From Paludibacterium paludis (GTDB lineage Bacteria; Pseudomonadota; Gammaproteobacteria; Burkholderiales; Chromobacteriaceae): a DNA stretch of 64,000 nt. The stretch covers positions 558,001 to 622,000 of the forward strand of contig NZ_CP069161.1 of NCBI RefSeq assembly GCF_018802605.1, written 5' to 3'. The notes below the pieces were generated by a model. The model saw nothing but the letters and a program-made list of their open reading frames with translations. It did not search any database and was not told the origin of the DNA. The translations under genes were made by a program, and so were the position numbers. Below are positions 16,371-26,500 of this stretch, one piece after another. Every line of letters starts with the position of its first letter. The stretch's first letter is position 1.

Positions 16371-17348
16371 ATGGATACCCTGAAAGCGCTCATGGTCTTT
16401 ATGACCACTGCAGAAAATGGAAGCTTCTCCGATGCGGCTCGCAAGCTGGGTGTGTCGCCAGCGGCCATCAGCCAGAGCATCGCGCGTCTGGAGCAGGAAC
16501 TGGAGGTCCGGCTGTTCAACCGTACCACGCGCCAACTGACCCTGACCGAGGACGGACGGCGTTTCTATGCGCAATGCCGCGGACCGGTGAACAACCTGGA
16601 CACCGCGATCAGCCAGCTCAAGGCAAGCCGGGACGAGCCGGCCGGGCATCTGCGCGTGAGCATGCCCAACTCCTTCGGGCGGCGTTTCATCCTGCCCCTG
16701 ATGGGAGAGTTTTGCGAGCGCTATCCGAAAATCAAGGTGTTCTTCGGCCTGGACGACCATTTCAGCGATCTGATCGAAGACGGTTATGATGTCGGGGTTC
16801 GGATAGGCATGATGCCGGACTCGCGAATGGTGGCAAGACACCTGGCCTACATTCCGCTGTATGTGGTCGCGTCCCCTGCCTATCTGGCCGCCCATGGCCG
16901 CCCGACCAAGGTCGAAGACCTGTCCGAGCAGGATTGCATCAACTTCCAGTTCCCCACCTCGGGCCGGCTCTACAAATGGGAATTCGACCGGAACGGCGAA
17001 CGCGTGCCGGTCGAAGTGCAGGGCACCTATACCCTCAACGAGATGGAAGCCGTGTGCGAAATCGCCCGGCTTGGGCTGGGCATCGCGCAGTTGCCGGGGC
17101 ATGAGGTGATGCCCTATATCCGTGCGGGTGAGCTCGAGGCGGTGATGACCGACATGGTCTCGCTCGAGCGTTCCATCTATATCTGTTTCCCTCACCGCGA
17201 CCACATCGCGCCGCGTACCCGGGTGTTTGTGGATTTCCTGGTGGAAAAGCTGGCGGATCACCCCGACATCGTCGCCGAACTGCCGGGGCTCGATTTCTCG
17301 GCCAAGCGCAAGGCACATCAGGAAAGGCTCGACGAGACCGGAGCCTGA
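16371..17348 (+). CDS. LysR-family transcriptional regulator
   Basis: A 325-residue LysR regulator. The N-terminal winged helix-turn-helix (residues 1-60) contains GSFSDAARKLGVSPAAISQS and RLEQELEVRLFNRTTR, followed by the linker helix and a periplasmic-binding-like effector domain starting near GHLRVSMPNSFGRRFI at about residue 93. The start at 16371 (AGGAA upstream) gives the canonical MDTLKAL N-terminus. The nearest divergent gene is almost 900 bp away and a hairpin separates it from ubiT, so its target is not evident from context. Confidence 0.9.
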   Translation: MDTLKALMVFMTTAENGSFSDAARKLGVSPAAISQSIARLEQELEVRLFNRTTRQLTLTEDGRRFYAQCRGPVNNLDTAISQLKASRDEPAGHLRVSMPNSFGRRFILPLMGEFCERYPKIKVFFGLDDHFSDLIEDGYDVGVRIGMMPDSRMVARHLAYIPLYVVASPAYLAAHGRPTKVEDLSEQDCINFQFPTSGRLYKWEFDRNGERVPVEVQGTYTLNEMEAVCEIARLGLGIAQLPGHEVMPYIRAGELEAVMTDMVSLERSIYICFPHRDHIAPRTRVFVDFLVEKLADHPDIVAELPGLDFSAKRKAHQERLDETGA

Positions 17349-17371
17349 CCTTTTCCTCCGCCGCTCCTGCT

Positions 17372-17397
17372 TGCCGGGAAGAGGTGTCTTCCCGGCA
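17372..17397. terminator. Hairpin shared by converging LysR and ubiT transcripts
   Basis: Perfect 11-bp stem TGCCGGGAAGA (17372-17382) with TCTTCCCGGCA (17387-17397) and a GGTG loop, lying between the two converging stop codons. There is no T-run on either side, so its termination strength is uncertain. Confidence 0.45.
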
Positions 17398-17400
17398 GGT

Positions 17401-17835
17401 TCACACCGCCATGAAACGCGACAGCGGGGTCTGGCTCCAGTCGACGCTGTCGAGCAGGTTCTTGACCACCAGTCCGAGCTCCGTATCGCCCTCGATGCCT
17501 AGGCGGCGGTTGAAAAACAGGGTGTCGGGGTCCTCTTCCCGCAGCATCATCCGCATGAAGTCCGCAAGGTTGGCCGACAGCGTCAGGTCGGCCTCCCGCT
17601 GTGCCCGTTCCGTCCGGAATACGCCATTTTCCACACAGAAAAAAAGATGCAGCCCGGCGTCGCGAACGTGCACGTCGAAGGTTCGCCCCTCCAGCAGAGC
17701 CATGTCGGCCGGCAACACCCCCCGCTTGTAGAGAAGGTTGAGGCTTTGCGCCAAGAGCCAGGACGGCGGGGTCGGCGGCAGGATGCCGACCAGTTTTGAC
17801 AGGGACGACGGCAGTGTGAATTCAGGAATGGGCAT
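17401..17835 (-). CDS. ubiT: UbiT, SCP2-domain lipid carrier for O2-independent ubiquinone synthesis
   Basis: A 144-residue protein whose central and C-terminal part is an SCP2 lipid-binding domain ([47 protein letters not shown]). In Escherichia coli the equivalent YhbT/UbiT binds prenylated quinone intermediates and is needed for ubiquinone synthesis without oxygen. Identity is supported strongly by the ubiV and ubiU genes directly upstream. The ATG at 17835 gives MPIPEF and overlaps the end of ubiV by 14 bp. Confidence 0.88.
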   Translation of the reverse strand: MPIPEFTLPSSLSKLVGILPPTPPSWLLAQSLNLLYKRGVLPADMALLEGRTFDVHVRDAGLHLFFCVENGVFRTERAQREADLTLSANLADFMRMMLREEDPDTLFFNRRLGIEGDTELGLVVKNLLDSVDWSQTPLSRFMAV

Positions 17836-18730
17836 GCAACGCCTCCTTTTGACCGGCAATGCCGGGTTGACCGTGCCAGTAACCGTTGACCAGCGGGCCG
17901 GGGGCAGCGGGTGTCACGGGTGTTTCGCCATCGAGTGCCGCCCGGAACGCCCGTACCACGTCGCCGGTGCCTTCCGACTGGGGGCTGATGCGCAATCTGT
18001 CGACCCGGGGAACCTGCCCTTTGACGATGTCGTCGAGCACCGAATGGCATCCGGCCGACAAGGTCTGGATACCATTGATGGCAAGAAACGACTCGCTTTC
18101 GCGTGTTTCGAGCAACATGCCGTCCGGGTGGTCTATGCAGCGGAACTCGCAGCTGTCTTTGTCGAGATTGTAGTGCCGTGCGGTGAAGCAGCGCGCCGAG
18201 AAGGCCAGCGGCAAGCGGCCCCAGGCGAACAGTTCGGTTTCGATCTGGACGCCGGCCGCGAGCACGGCTTCGAGCATGGCGCGGGACATTTCGACCGGAG
18301 GAATCCAGCGGAAAGCGCCCAGGCGTTTCATCAGCGCCAGGGTGTCGCCGTTATAAATGTTCAAGTGCGGGCCGGCGACGAACGGCAGGCCCCTCTCGCG
18401 CATCAGATCGACCGCGCCCAGGTCGTTGGCTTCAAGCCGGATATCGCCATTATCTGCCAGCTGGTTCAGGCGCTTCATGTCCGAGTCGCTCTCCATCAGC
18501 GTTTGGCTAGACAACAGAATCTCCTTCCCGGTACCGGCCAGATCGCGCGCCAGATCGATCCAGTCTCGGGTGCGCAGTTGCTGGCGGCGAGAGCAGACAC
18601 TTTCGCCTAGGTAGAGGGTGTCCACCGGCAGCTCGGCCGCTTCGGCGTAAAAATGCATCACGGTATCGCGGGGCCACAGGAACAGCAAAGGCCCGAGCGA
18701 CAGTTTGGTTTGAGTCGGTGTCATCATCAC
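17822..18730 (-). CDS. ubiV: UbiV, U32-family O2-independent ubiquinone hydroxylase subunit
   Basis: A 302-residue U32 peptidase-like TIM-barrel protein (YhbV). The cysteines expected to bind the [4Fe-4S] cluster are present, including [21 protein letters not shown] in the middle of the chain. UbiV forms a complex with UbiU and carries out the anaerobic hydroxylation steps of the ubiquinone ring, replacing the O2-dependent flavin hydroxylases. Its start overlaps the ubiU stop as ATGA and its end overlaps ubiT by 14 bp, so the three form one operon. Confidence 0.9.
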   Translation of the reverse strand: MMMTPTQTKLSLGPLLFLWPRDTVMHFYAEAAELPVDTLYLGESVCSRRQQLRTRDWIDLARDLAGTGKEILLSSQTLMESDSDMKRLNQLADNGDIRLEANDLGAVDLMRERGLPFVAGPHLNIYNGDTLALMKRLGAFRWIPPVEMSRAMLEAVLAAGVQIETELFAWGRLPLAFSARCFTARHYNLDKDSCEFRCIDHPDGMLLETRESESFLAINGIQTLSAGCHSVLDDIVKGQVPRVDRLRISPQSEGTGDVVRAFRAALDGETPVTPAAPGPLVNGYWHGQPGIAGQKEALHAHS

Positions 18731-19743
18731 TTCCAGGGTCGGTGGTAAGCGCCAAGGGTATCCTGGCGACCTTCCGAGACATTGTTCAAGGCCTGCTGCC
18801 AGCCGGCGCGCACGGTGAACCGGTGTTTTTCCCGGCCGGCGGCGTCGATCGCCTCGCGCAGCGCGCGGGTCACCTGCGCGACATAGGCGGGGCTGCGCTG
18901 GCGGCCTTCCACCTTGATGGCCGCCACGCCGATGTCGATCAAATCGGGCAGCATGGTCATGACGTTCAGGCTGGTGGGTTCTTCCAGTGCGTAATACGTT
19001 TCATCCGCGACTTTGAAGCGCCCCTTGCACAGAGTCGGGTAACCGGCCGCTTCATCCTTGACGAACTGGTCGATCAGAATGCCGTTCAAGCGAGCCTTGA
19101 GCGCGTCGGAGCCCTGCTCCCAGCGCACAAAGCGCGCGGGTGAGCAGGCGCCATGGGTATTGGGCGATTCACCGGTGGCATAGGAGGACAGCAGGCAACG
19201 TCCTTCCACCATGACGCACAGGCTGCCAAATCCGAACACCTCGATTTCCACGTCGGTTTTCTCGATCACGCTGCGCACTTGATCGAGTGTCAGCACGCGC
19301 GGCAGCACGGCGCGGCGGATGCCGAACAGGTCGCGGGCAAGGTTGATGGCATGGTGATTGGTGGCCGATCCTTGCACCGACATGTGCAGGCGCAGTTGGG
19401 GGTGCCGACTGGCGGCGTATTCCATCAGACCCAGATCGGCGACGATCACGGCGTCCACGCCCAGATCGGCCGCCTCGTCCACCGCGCTGCGCCAGTGCCC
19501 GATGCCTTCGCCCTGGGCAAAGGTATTGATGGCCAGCAGGATTTTGCGGCCTTTCTGGTGAGCGTAGCGGATACCTTCTCGGGCCGCTTTGTCATCGAAA
19601 TTCAGACCGGCGAAATTGCGCGCGTTGGTATTGTTGCGCAGACCCAGATACACCGTGTCGGCGCCATGGTCGATCGCGGCCTTGAGCGCCGGCAGGCTGC
19701 CGGCCGGGCAGACCAGCTCGGGCAGGTGGGAGGTATCTGTCAT
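18727..19743 (-). CDS. ubiU: UbiU, U32-family O2-independent ubiquinone hydroxylase subunit
   Basis: A 338-residue U32 peptidase-like protein (YhbU). It begins with [20 protein letters not shown] and carries the cluster-binding cysteines in [12 protein letters not shown] and [10 protein letters not shown], plus a further Cys in PTLCKGRF. With UbiV it forms the iron-sulphur heterodimer that hydroxylates ubiquinone precursors without oxygen. It is the first gene of ubiU-ubiV-ubiT. A candidate FNR-type site lies about 60 bp upstream, fitting anaerobic induction. Confidence 0.92.
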   Translation of the reverse strand: MTDTSHLPELVCPAGSLPALKAAIDHGADTVYLGLRNNTNARNFAGLNFDDKAAREGIRYAHQKGRKILLAINTFAQGEGIGHWRSAVDEAADLGVDAVIVADLGLMEYAASRHPQLRLHMSVQGSATNHHAINLARDLFGIRRAVLPRVLTLDQVRSVIEKTDVEIEVFGFGSLCVMVEGRCLLSSYATGESPNTHGACSPARFVRWEQGSDALKARLNGILIDQFVKDEAAGYPTLCKGRFKVADETYYALEEPTSLNVMTMLPDLIDIGVAAIKVEGRQRSPAYVAQVTRALREAIDAAGREKHRFTVRAGWQQALNNVSEGRQDTLGAYHRPWK

Positions 19744-19801
19744 GACGTTTCACTAAGGTGGAGAGAAACGCCTCACGTTAGCAGAGAGGTCCTGCCTTGC
19801 C

Positions 19802-19817
19802 TTTGTCCGCGATCAAA
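19802..19817 (-). promoter_or_regulatory. Candidate FNR-type site upstream of ubiU
   Basis: On the minus strand it reads TTTGATCGCGGACAAA, 8 of 10 matches to TTGAT-N4-ATCAA. Its centre is about 66 bp before the ubiU start codon. GCTAAC at 19778-19783 (minus strand) could be the -10 element, placing the box near -39. Confidence 0.4.
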
Positions 19818-19841
19818 GGCAGGGGCGGAACTGTACTGTTG

Positions 19842-20222
19842 TCAGAAAGGCAGGGGGGAGCGCGTGACGGCGATACGCACGATGAACAGCACGGTAAGCA
19901 GCGCGGCGGCGAACGCCAGGCGACGCTGCAGGAGCGGCAGACGCGGTTTGATGGCCAGCGTGCCAAGCCCGATGTACAGGATGAGCAGTCCGATTTTCGC
20001 GGCGATCCAGGAAACGTCGAGCGGATTCACGCCGAGAATGACGAGCATGGCGACCGCGCAGCCGAGCAGCACAGTATCGTTGATGTGGGGGGCGATGCGC
20101 AGCCAGCGCGGCAGTACGACCCCGTCGTGTCTTAGCAGCAGGACGCCGCGCAGGGTGAACAGCAGAATGGACAGGGCCGCCGCGCTCATGTGGGCGTGCT
20201 TGATGAGAATATAAGATGTCAT
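19842..20222 (-). CDS. SirB2-family small membrane protein
   Basis: A 126-residue protein with four predicted transmembrane helices. It begins MTSYILIKHAHMSAAALSI and contains RIAPHINDTVLLG, both typical of the SirB2 family (named after Salmonella SirB, whose biochemical role is not established). Located in the inner membrane. The ATG at 20222 gives the family N-terminus; upstream in-frame codons overlap recC. It is divergent from recC. Confidence 0.8.
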   Translation of the reverse strand: MTSYILIKHAHMSAAALSILLFTLRGVLLLRHDGVVLPRWLRIAPHINDTVLLGCAVAMLVILGVNPLDVSWIAAKIGLLILYIGLGTLAIKPRLPLLQRRLAFAAALLTVLFIVRIAVTRSPLPF

Positions 20223-20292
20223 GCGCGGATCTCGGGAGAAATAAGGGTCAATGATACACTGTGATCCTGTCGGGAACGGGGGCACGGAAACC

Positions 20293-23200
20293 ATGCTGCA
20301 TTTGTATCAATCCAATCGTCTGGAGCAACTGGGCGATCTGTTTTGCGCGATGACCCGCGCCGTGCCGCTGTCCAACCCCTTTCAATCCGAAACCGTGCTC
20401 GTGCAAAGCCGTGGCATGGGGCGTTGGTTGTCGATGACATTGGCGACAAAAAATGGTGTCGCCGCCAATCTCGAATATATTTTGCCTGCGGCCTATTCCT
20501 GGCGACTTGTGCAACTGACTCTGCCCGATCAGCCCCGGCTGTCGCCGTTCTCTCCGGACGTGCTCACCTGGCGTCTGATGGCGCTGTTGCCGACGCTTGA
20601 CGACCCGGTTTTCGCGCCGCTGGTCCGCTACGCCGGTCTTGGCCGGACCGCCTGTTTCGAGCTGGCCGGAAAGATTGCCGACGTGTTCGATCAATACCTG
20701 GTGTTCCGGCCCGACTGGATCCGCGCCTGGGAGCGTGGGAAACGGCTGGATCTTGGGGAGGACGAACCCTGGCAGGCCGAATTGTGGCGGAGACTGGCAG
20801 AGGCCGCGCCAGACCGACACCGGGTGCGCATGCTCGATGAGTTCCTGCCTGCGCTGGGTGGCGTCGCGCTGCCCGAGCGCATCACGCTGTTCGGCATCTC
20901 CAGCCTGGCGCCGATGTATCTGGCCCTGATCAAGCGTCTCGCGGAAGTGACCGACGTGTGCGTTTTTCTTCTGAATCCCTGCGAAGCCTATTGGGGCGAT
21001 CTTGCGGATCCGCGCAGCGCGATGCGCAAGGGCCGCGTGCTGTCGGAGGAGGACGAGGGCCACCCACTGCTGGCCTCGCTTGGCAAGCAAGGCAGGGATT
21101 TTTTCGATCAGATCGTCGAAGAGTTGCCCGAGTTCCATTGGCTCGATGCCGTCGGGGAGCCCGACACACTGCTTGGCCGGCTGCAGCGAGGCATCCGCAC
21201 TCTGACGGCGCCGGAAGCGGATGTCCGGCCTTTGGCGGAAGGCGACCGTTCCATCGAAATCCACGTGGCCCACGGCGCGATGCGCGAAATGGAAATCCTC
21301 AAGGATGCGCTCTTGGGATTTCTCGCCGACGATCCGACCCTGACACCGGCCGATATCGCCGTGCTCACCCCGGATATCAATGCCGCCGCGCCCTACATCG
21401 ACGCTGTTTTCGGGGCGCGCGAGGATGCCCCCAATCTGTCCTACAGCATCGCCGACCGCCGGGTCGAGCGCGAGGAGCCGCTGCTGGCGGCGTTCCTTGC
21501 GTTGCTCGAACTGGCGGACTCGCGCTTTGGCGCGCCGGATGTGCTCGCTCTGCTCGAGTGTCCCGCGGTGCTGCGCCGTTTCGGCCTTGGCGCCGACGAT
21601 GTGCCCTTCATCCACGATTGGGTCAGGGAAAGCGGCATCCGCTGGGGACGGGACGCCGGACACAAGCGCGAGCTTGGCCTGCCGGCCGACCCCATTCATA
21701 CCTGGCGCTGGGGGCTTGACCGTCTGCTCCTTGGCGGCGTGCTCCCCGAGTCGCTGGCAGGCGACCGCTCGCCCCTGTTCGGCGGCCTGCTGCCCGATGG
21801 CGCGGCGGCGGGCTCGCTCCATGCTCTGCTGGCGCGCTTCGCCGATTGTCTTGACGTTCTGTTTTCGATGGCCGAGCGCTTTGGGGAGCCGTGCTGCGCC
21901 GAGGACTGGCAGGCGCGCCTCAATCACCTGGCCGACGCGGTGCTGGCACCATCCGGCGAGGAGGAAGCGGCGCTCGACACCTTGCGCGAGGCCCTTGCCG
22001 GCCTGGTGGAAGAAACCCGGCTGGCGGGATTTACCGAATCCCTGCCGCTCGCGGTGGTGCGCGACGCGCTGGCGCGGCGGCTGTCGGTGGCGTCGCAAAG
22101 CGGGTTTCTGTCGGGGGGGGTAACCTTCTGCGCGATGGTGCCAATGCGCTCCATTCCCTTCCGGGTGATCTGCCTGATCGGCATGAACGATGGCGCGTAT
22201 CCGCGCGACGAGCGCCCCGTCAGTTTCGATCTGGTGGCGCGCCACCCCGCGCGTGGCGATCGCTCACGCCGTTTCGACGACCGCTATCTGTTTCTCGAGG
22301 CGCTGATGTCCGCGCGCGACATTTTGTATCTGTCCTATGTCGGACTGTCTTCCCGCAGCGGCGAGACACTGCCCCCTTCGCCGCTGATCGCCGAGTTGAG
22401 CGACGTGGCCGCGCGCATGTGCGGCGCGGTGTCGCCGGATGGGCGCCGCGCCTTCGAGTCGCGCATTGTCGTGCGCCACCCGCTGCAACCGTTTTCCGGA
22501 TTGGCCTATGACGGCCGCGACCCGCGTCTGGCGAGCTTCGATGTCCGCTATGCCAGAGCCCTGGCCTTGCCACCCCGTGACGAAGCGCCCTTTTCCGCGC
22601 CCTTGCCCGAACCCGCGGATGCCGACAGTGTCCGGCTCAACGATTTGCTGCGTTTCTGGCGCATGCCCTGCCGGGCATGGCTGGCGGACCGGCTGGGAAT
22701 ACGGCTGTCGGCCCAGGCGGTTGCCCCGCCCGCCAGCGAGCCGTTCGCGCTGGATCGCGATGGTCGGCTGCGCATTCGCGAAACGTTGCTCGACGCCATG
22801 GTGGAGGGGCGGCCTGTCAGGCCGGCACGCGACAAGATCCGCGGCGCGGGCTGGCTGCCGCCGGCGGCCCTTGGCAACGCATGGCTCGACCGGGAAAACG
22901 ATGCCGGCCGCACGCTCGCCGCGCGCTTGCCGAAGACATTGGCCGAAGCGGTGCTGCCCCCTGTCATGGTGCACCGGGCCGCCCGTCATGGCGTACCGGC
23001 CCTGGTCGGGGAATTGTACGGCTTGCGTCCTTCCGGACTCCTGTCGGTGGTGCCGCGCAAGGCTTTCGCCGGTGAAATCATCGAGGCCTGGCTGCGTCAC
23101 CTGATTGTGTGCGACGCCGCGCCGGCCGGTGTCGCGCTGTTTTCCGCGCTCTACGACGAGACGACGGCGTATCGCTGGGGACCGGTGTCCAATGCCGCCG

Positions 23201-23514
23201 AACACTTGGATGAATGGCTGCGCTTGTGGCGCGAAGGGCAGGTGCTTCCCTTGCCGCTGTTCCCGCGCACCAGTCTTGCGCATGCGCGCGATCTTGCCGA
23301 AGGTGGCGATGATGCGACGGCGCTGATCGCCGCGCGCGGAGAATGGGAGCCGATGTTCGACGCCAAGCGCGCGCAGAAGGACGACGCGGCGGTCGCCCTG
23401 GTTTTCCGGGGGCGGGAGCCACTTGAGGATCCCCTGTTCGCCGGGTTGTCGCGGTGCTTGCTGGTGCCAATGTGGAAGGCGCGTCTCGATGATGGCGAAG
23501 GAGAGGCATCATGA
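20293..23514 (+). CDS. recC: Exodeoxyribonuclease V subunit gamma, RecC
   Basis: A 1073-residue protein, close to the usual 1100. The N-terminus MLHLYQSNRLEQLGDLF and ILVQSRGMGRWL-type segment (VLVQSRGMGRWLSMTLA) match RecC. The middle contains the helicase-like RecC core (FCAMVPMRSIPFRVICLIGM) and the C-terminus the degenerate nuclease fold that recognises Chi. RecC is the scaffold of RecBCD, which processes double-strand ends for recombination repair. Start 20293 is chosen for the family N-terminus. It ends in an ATGA overlap with recB. Confidence 0.95.
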   Translation: MLHLYQSNRLEQLGDLFCAMTRAVPLSNPFQSETVLVQSRGMGRWLSMTLATKNGVAANLEYILPAAYSWRLVQLTLPDQPRLSPFSPDVLTWRLMALLPTLDDPVFAPLVRYAGLGRTACFELAGKIADVFDQYLVFRPDWIRAWERGKRLDLGEDEPWQAELWRRLAEAAPDRHRVRMLDEFLPALGGVALPERITLFGISSLAPMYLALIKRLAEVTDVCVFLLNPCEAYWGDLADPRSAMRKGRVLSEEDEGHPLLASLGKQGRDFFDQIVEELPEFHWLDAVGEPDTLLGRLQRGIRTLTAPEADVRPLAEGDRSIEIHVAHGAMREMEILKDALLGFLADDPTLTPADIAVLTPDINAAAPYIDAVFGAREDAPNLSYSIADRRVEREEPLLAAFLALLELADSRFGAPDVLALLECPAVLRRFGLGADDVPFIHDWVRESGIRWGRDAGHKRELGLPADPIHTWRWGLDRLLLGGVLPESLAGDRSPLFGGLLPDGAAAGSLHALLARFADCLDVLFSMAERFGEPCCAEDWQARLNHLADAVLAPSGEEEAALDTLREALAGLVEETRLAGFTESLPLAVVRDALARRLSVASQSGFLSGGVTFCAMVPMRSIPFRVICLIGMNDGAYPRDERPVSFDLVARHPARGDRSRRFDDRYLFLEALMSARDILYLSYVGLSSRSGETLPPSPLIAELSDVAARMCGAVSPDGRRAFESRIVVRHPLQPFSGLAYDGRDPRLASFDVRYARALALPPRDEAPFSAPLPEPADADSVRLNDLLRFWRMPCRAWLADRLGIRLSAQAVAPPASEPFALDRDGRLRIRETLLDAMVEGRPVRPARDKIRGAGWLPPAALGNAWLDRENDAGRTLAARLPKTLAEAVLPPVMVHRAARHGVPALVGELYGLRPSGLLSVVPRKAFAGEIIEAWLRHLIVCDAAPAGVALFSALYDETTAYRWGPVSNAAEHLDEWLRLWREGQVLPLPLFPRTSLAHARDLAEGGDDATALIAARGEWEPMFDAKRAQKDDAAVALVFRGREPLEDPLFAGLSRCLLVPMWKARLDDGEGEAS

Positions 23515-26500
23515 GTCACGAACCGGTCGAGTTCGTGCCGCTGGACGTTCTGGATTGTCCGTTGCGCGGCGTCAATCTGATCGAAGCGTCCGCCGGGACC
23601 GGTAAAACCTGGACGATCGCATCGCTGTATTGCCGGCTGCTGCTGGAGGAGACGGACGGCTGCGCGCCGCCGCTGGTGGACGCCATTCTGGTCGTGACCT
23701 ATACGCGCGCCGCGACGGCCGAATTGCGGGATCGTCTGCGCCGGCGGCTGGAAGAGTTGCTTCTGGTGTTTCAGGGGCACCCCGGGACGGATCCCTTCCT
23801 GAACGCGTTGGCCGATCGTTTTGCCGAGCCGGAGGCCCGGGAACGGGCGGTCATGCGTCTGACCCATGCGTTGCGCGGATTCGACGCGGCCGCCATCTAC
23901 ACGATTCACGGATTCTGCCAGCGGGTCTTGACGGATGCGGCATTCGAATCGGGACAGCCATTCCATTGCGAATCCCTGGAAGATGATTCCGACGAGTTGC
24001 TCGCCATTGTCGAGGATTACTGGCGCGAACGTGTGGTGACCGATCCGGTGCTGGCCGGCGTTGTGGCCGAACGGGGAGAAACCCCCGAGCTGTGGTTGAA
24101 CGATATCCGCCCCTGGCTCGCCCGCCCCTATCTGCACAAACCCCATGTCGCGGAAAACGATCTTGCCCCGCTGGCCGAGTCTGTCGCCTCCTCCTGGAAC
24201 GAGCTTGTCGGCGATGCAGGATGCGTTGGGGACGGGTTCGCGCTGCTGGCGCGCACCGAAGGGTTCAAGGCCAACATTCTGGGCGCCGCGCAGATCGAAC
24301 GCTACCGCCGGCAATTGTGCGCGATGGTCGATACCGGGGTGCGTCCGGTGGTCGACGAGGCGGTGCTGCGGTTTTCCCGGCTCGCCCCGGACGGTCTCGC
24401 CGCGGCGATGAAAAAAGGATTCACCGCACCGGAGCACCCGCTGTTCGGCAAGATCGGCGCGTGGATGGCGGCGTGCCTCGCCTACCGCGATGCGGTTCAG
24501 TTGCGGTTGACCGCGTTGCGTCTCGCCCTGATCGATTGGGTTGACGCCGCGTTGCTCGAACGGCGCAGGGAAGAGCGCAGCCGCAGTTTCGACGATTTGT
24601 TGACGGGGCTTTCCCGGGCGCTGGATGACCCGGAGGCGGGCGAGGCGCTCGCCCGCCGGGTCGGCGATACCTTCCGCGTCGCGCTGATCGACGAATTCCA
24701 GGATACCGATCCCGTTCAGTACGGGATTTTCCGGAAATGTTTCATCGCGCCGCGGCGCGGTCCGGTGTTCCTGGTCGGCGATCCCAAGCAGGCGATTTAC
24801 AGTTTCCGAGGTGCGGATATCTTCGCCTATCTGAACGCGCGCGAGGATGTGACGGCGCCGCCGTATTCTCTGGACACCAACCGCCGTTCGCTGTCCCCCC
24901 TGGTCGACGCGGTCAACGATCTGTTCGCCCGTCCGCAGCCGTTTTTGCTTGATCGTATTCATTACCAGCGGGTCAAGGCCGATCCCTCGGGCGGGGTGCG
25001 TCTGGCGGTCGAGGATGACCGGCCGGCATTCGTGGCGCAGTGGCTGGGCGTCCCGGAAAACGGTAAGCCGATGAGCAAGGAAGAGGCATCGCGGCGGGCG
25101 GCCGAAAGTTGCGCCAACGAAATCGCCCGGTTGCTCGGACTCGCCGCCCAGGGGCGGGCGCGCCTTGAAGGGGAGACATCCAGGGCGCTCGGCGGCGGCG
25201 ATATCGCGGTCTTGGTGGCGACGCACCGTCAGGGCGAGCGCATCCGCGAAGCGCTGCGCGAGCGAGGGGTTCACAGTGTCGCGCTGACCCAGGAGAGCGT
25301 GTTCTCCACCGCCGAGGCGACGGAAATGCTGGCTCTGCTGCGTGCCTGGGCCGAACCGGCGAGCGACCGCCTGCTGCGCGTGGCCCTTGTTACCCGACTG
25401 ATGGGGCTGGATGCCGGCGAACTGCTGGCTCAGGTCGATGACGAGACCGCCTGGGATACACGCCTCAGGCTCAATCAGGAAGATCACCAGCGCTGGCTGG
25501 AAAAAGGATTCATGACAGCCTGGCACGCTTTTCTCGCGCGGGAAAAGACCGCCGAACGGCTGTTGCCAACGCCCGGCGGCGAGCGGAGCCTGACCAACTT
25601 CTCGCACCTGGCCGAACTGCTGCAAAAAGAAAGCGGGACGCGGCGCGGGCTGGTGCCGCTGATGACCTGGTTCGAGTCGCGCGTGGCCGAACCGCCGGGC
25701 GGCGAGGAGGCCATCCTTCGGCTGGAGAGCGACGCATCGCTCGTCAAGATCGTGACGATCCATACCTCCAAGGGCTTGCAGTATCCCGTGGTGTTCTGCC
25801 CCTTCCTGTGGGACGGCGCGCTGGAACGGCGCGATACCGCCTTCTGGCGTTTTCAGGAGGAGGGCGGAACATGGCTGATGCCCGACACCCTGGCCGACGA
25901 CACGCAGCGGCTGATGGCGCGCAGCGAGATGCTCGCGGAAAAATTGCGCCTGCTGTATGTGGCGCTGACGCGTGCGCAGTTTCGCCAGTATGTCGGCTGG
26001 GGCTGGGTCCAGAAAATGCAGACCGCCGCGCTGACCTGGCTTTGGCATGGCAAGGACGCGGCGTCGCTGGCGGATCTGGAGGCGCTCAAGCCGGATCCTG
26101 GCGCCATGCTTGCCGATCTGGACGCGTTCATCGCGGCGAGGCCCCTGGAGCGGCGGCGGATTGATGCCGGAGAAGGGCGGATCGACGGCCCGTCCCTGGC
26201 GCGGGAGACCGGCACGTTCGCCGCCCGGGCTTTGGCGCGCGATCTGCGTACGCCATGGTGGGTCGCCAGCTTCACGTCGCTGACTCACGCCGCCCACGGT
26301 GCGGTCGCGACGCATGTGGCGGAGCGGCCCGACCATGACCGTGGCGAGTGGGCCTCCGACGAGGCGCTGGCGCCCGACCGGTTCGGTTTTCCGCGCGGGG
26401 CGCGACCCGGAACCTGCTTGCACGCCATTTTCGAGTCGATCGACTTTACCTGGCCCGATGAGCCGTTGCGTGATGCCACGCACGAGGTTCTGGCGCGTTT

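Noticed and set aside
20248..22245. Long minus-strand open frame opposite recC
   Set aside because: Shadow of the recC coding strand; no start site or motif.
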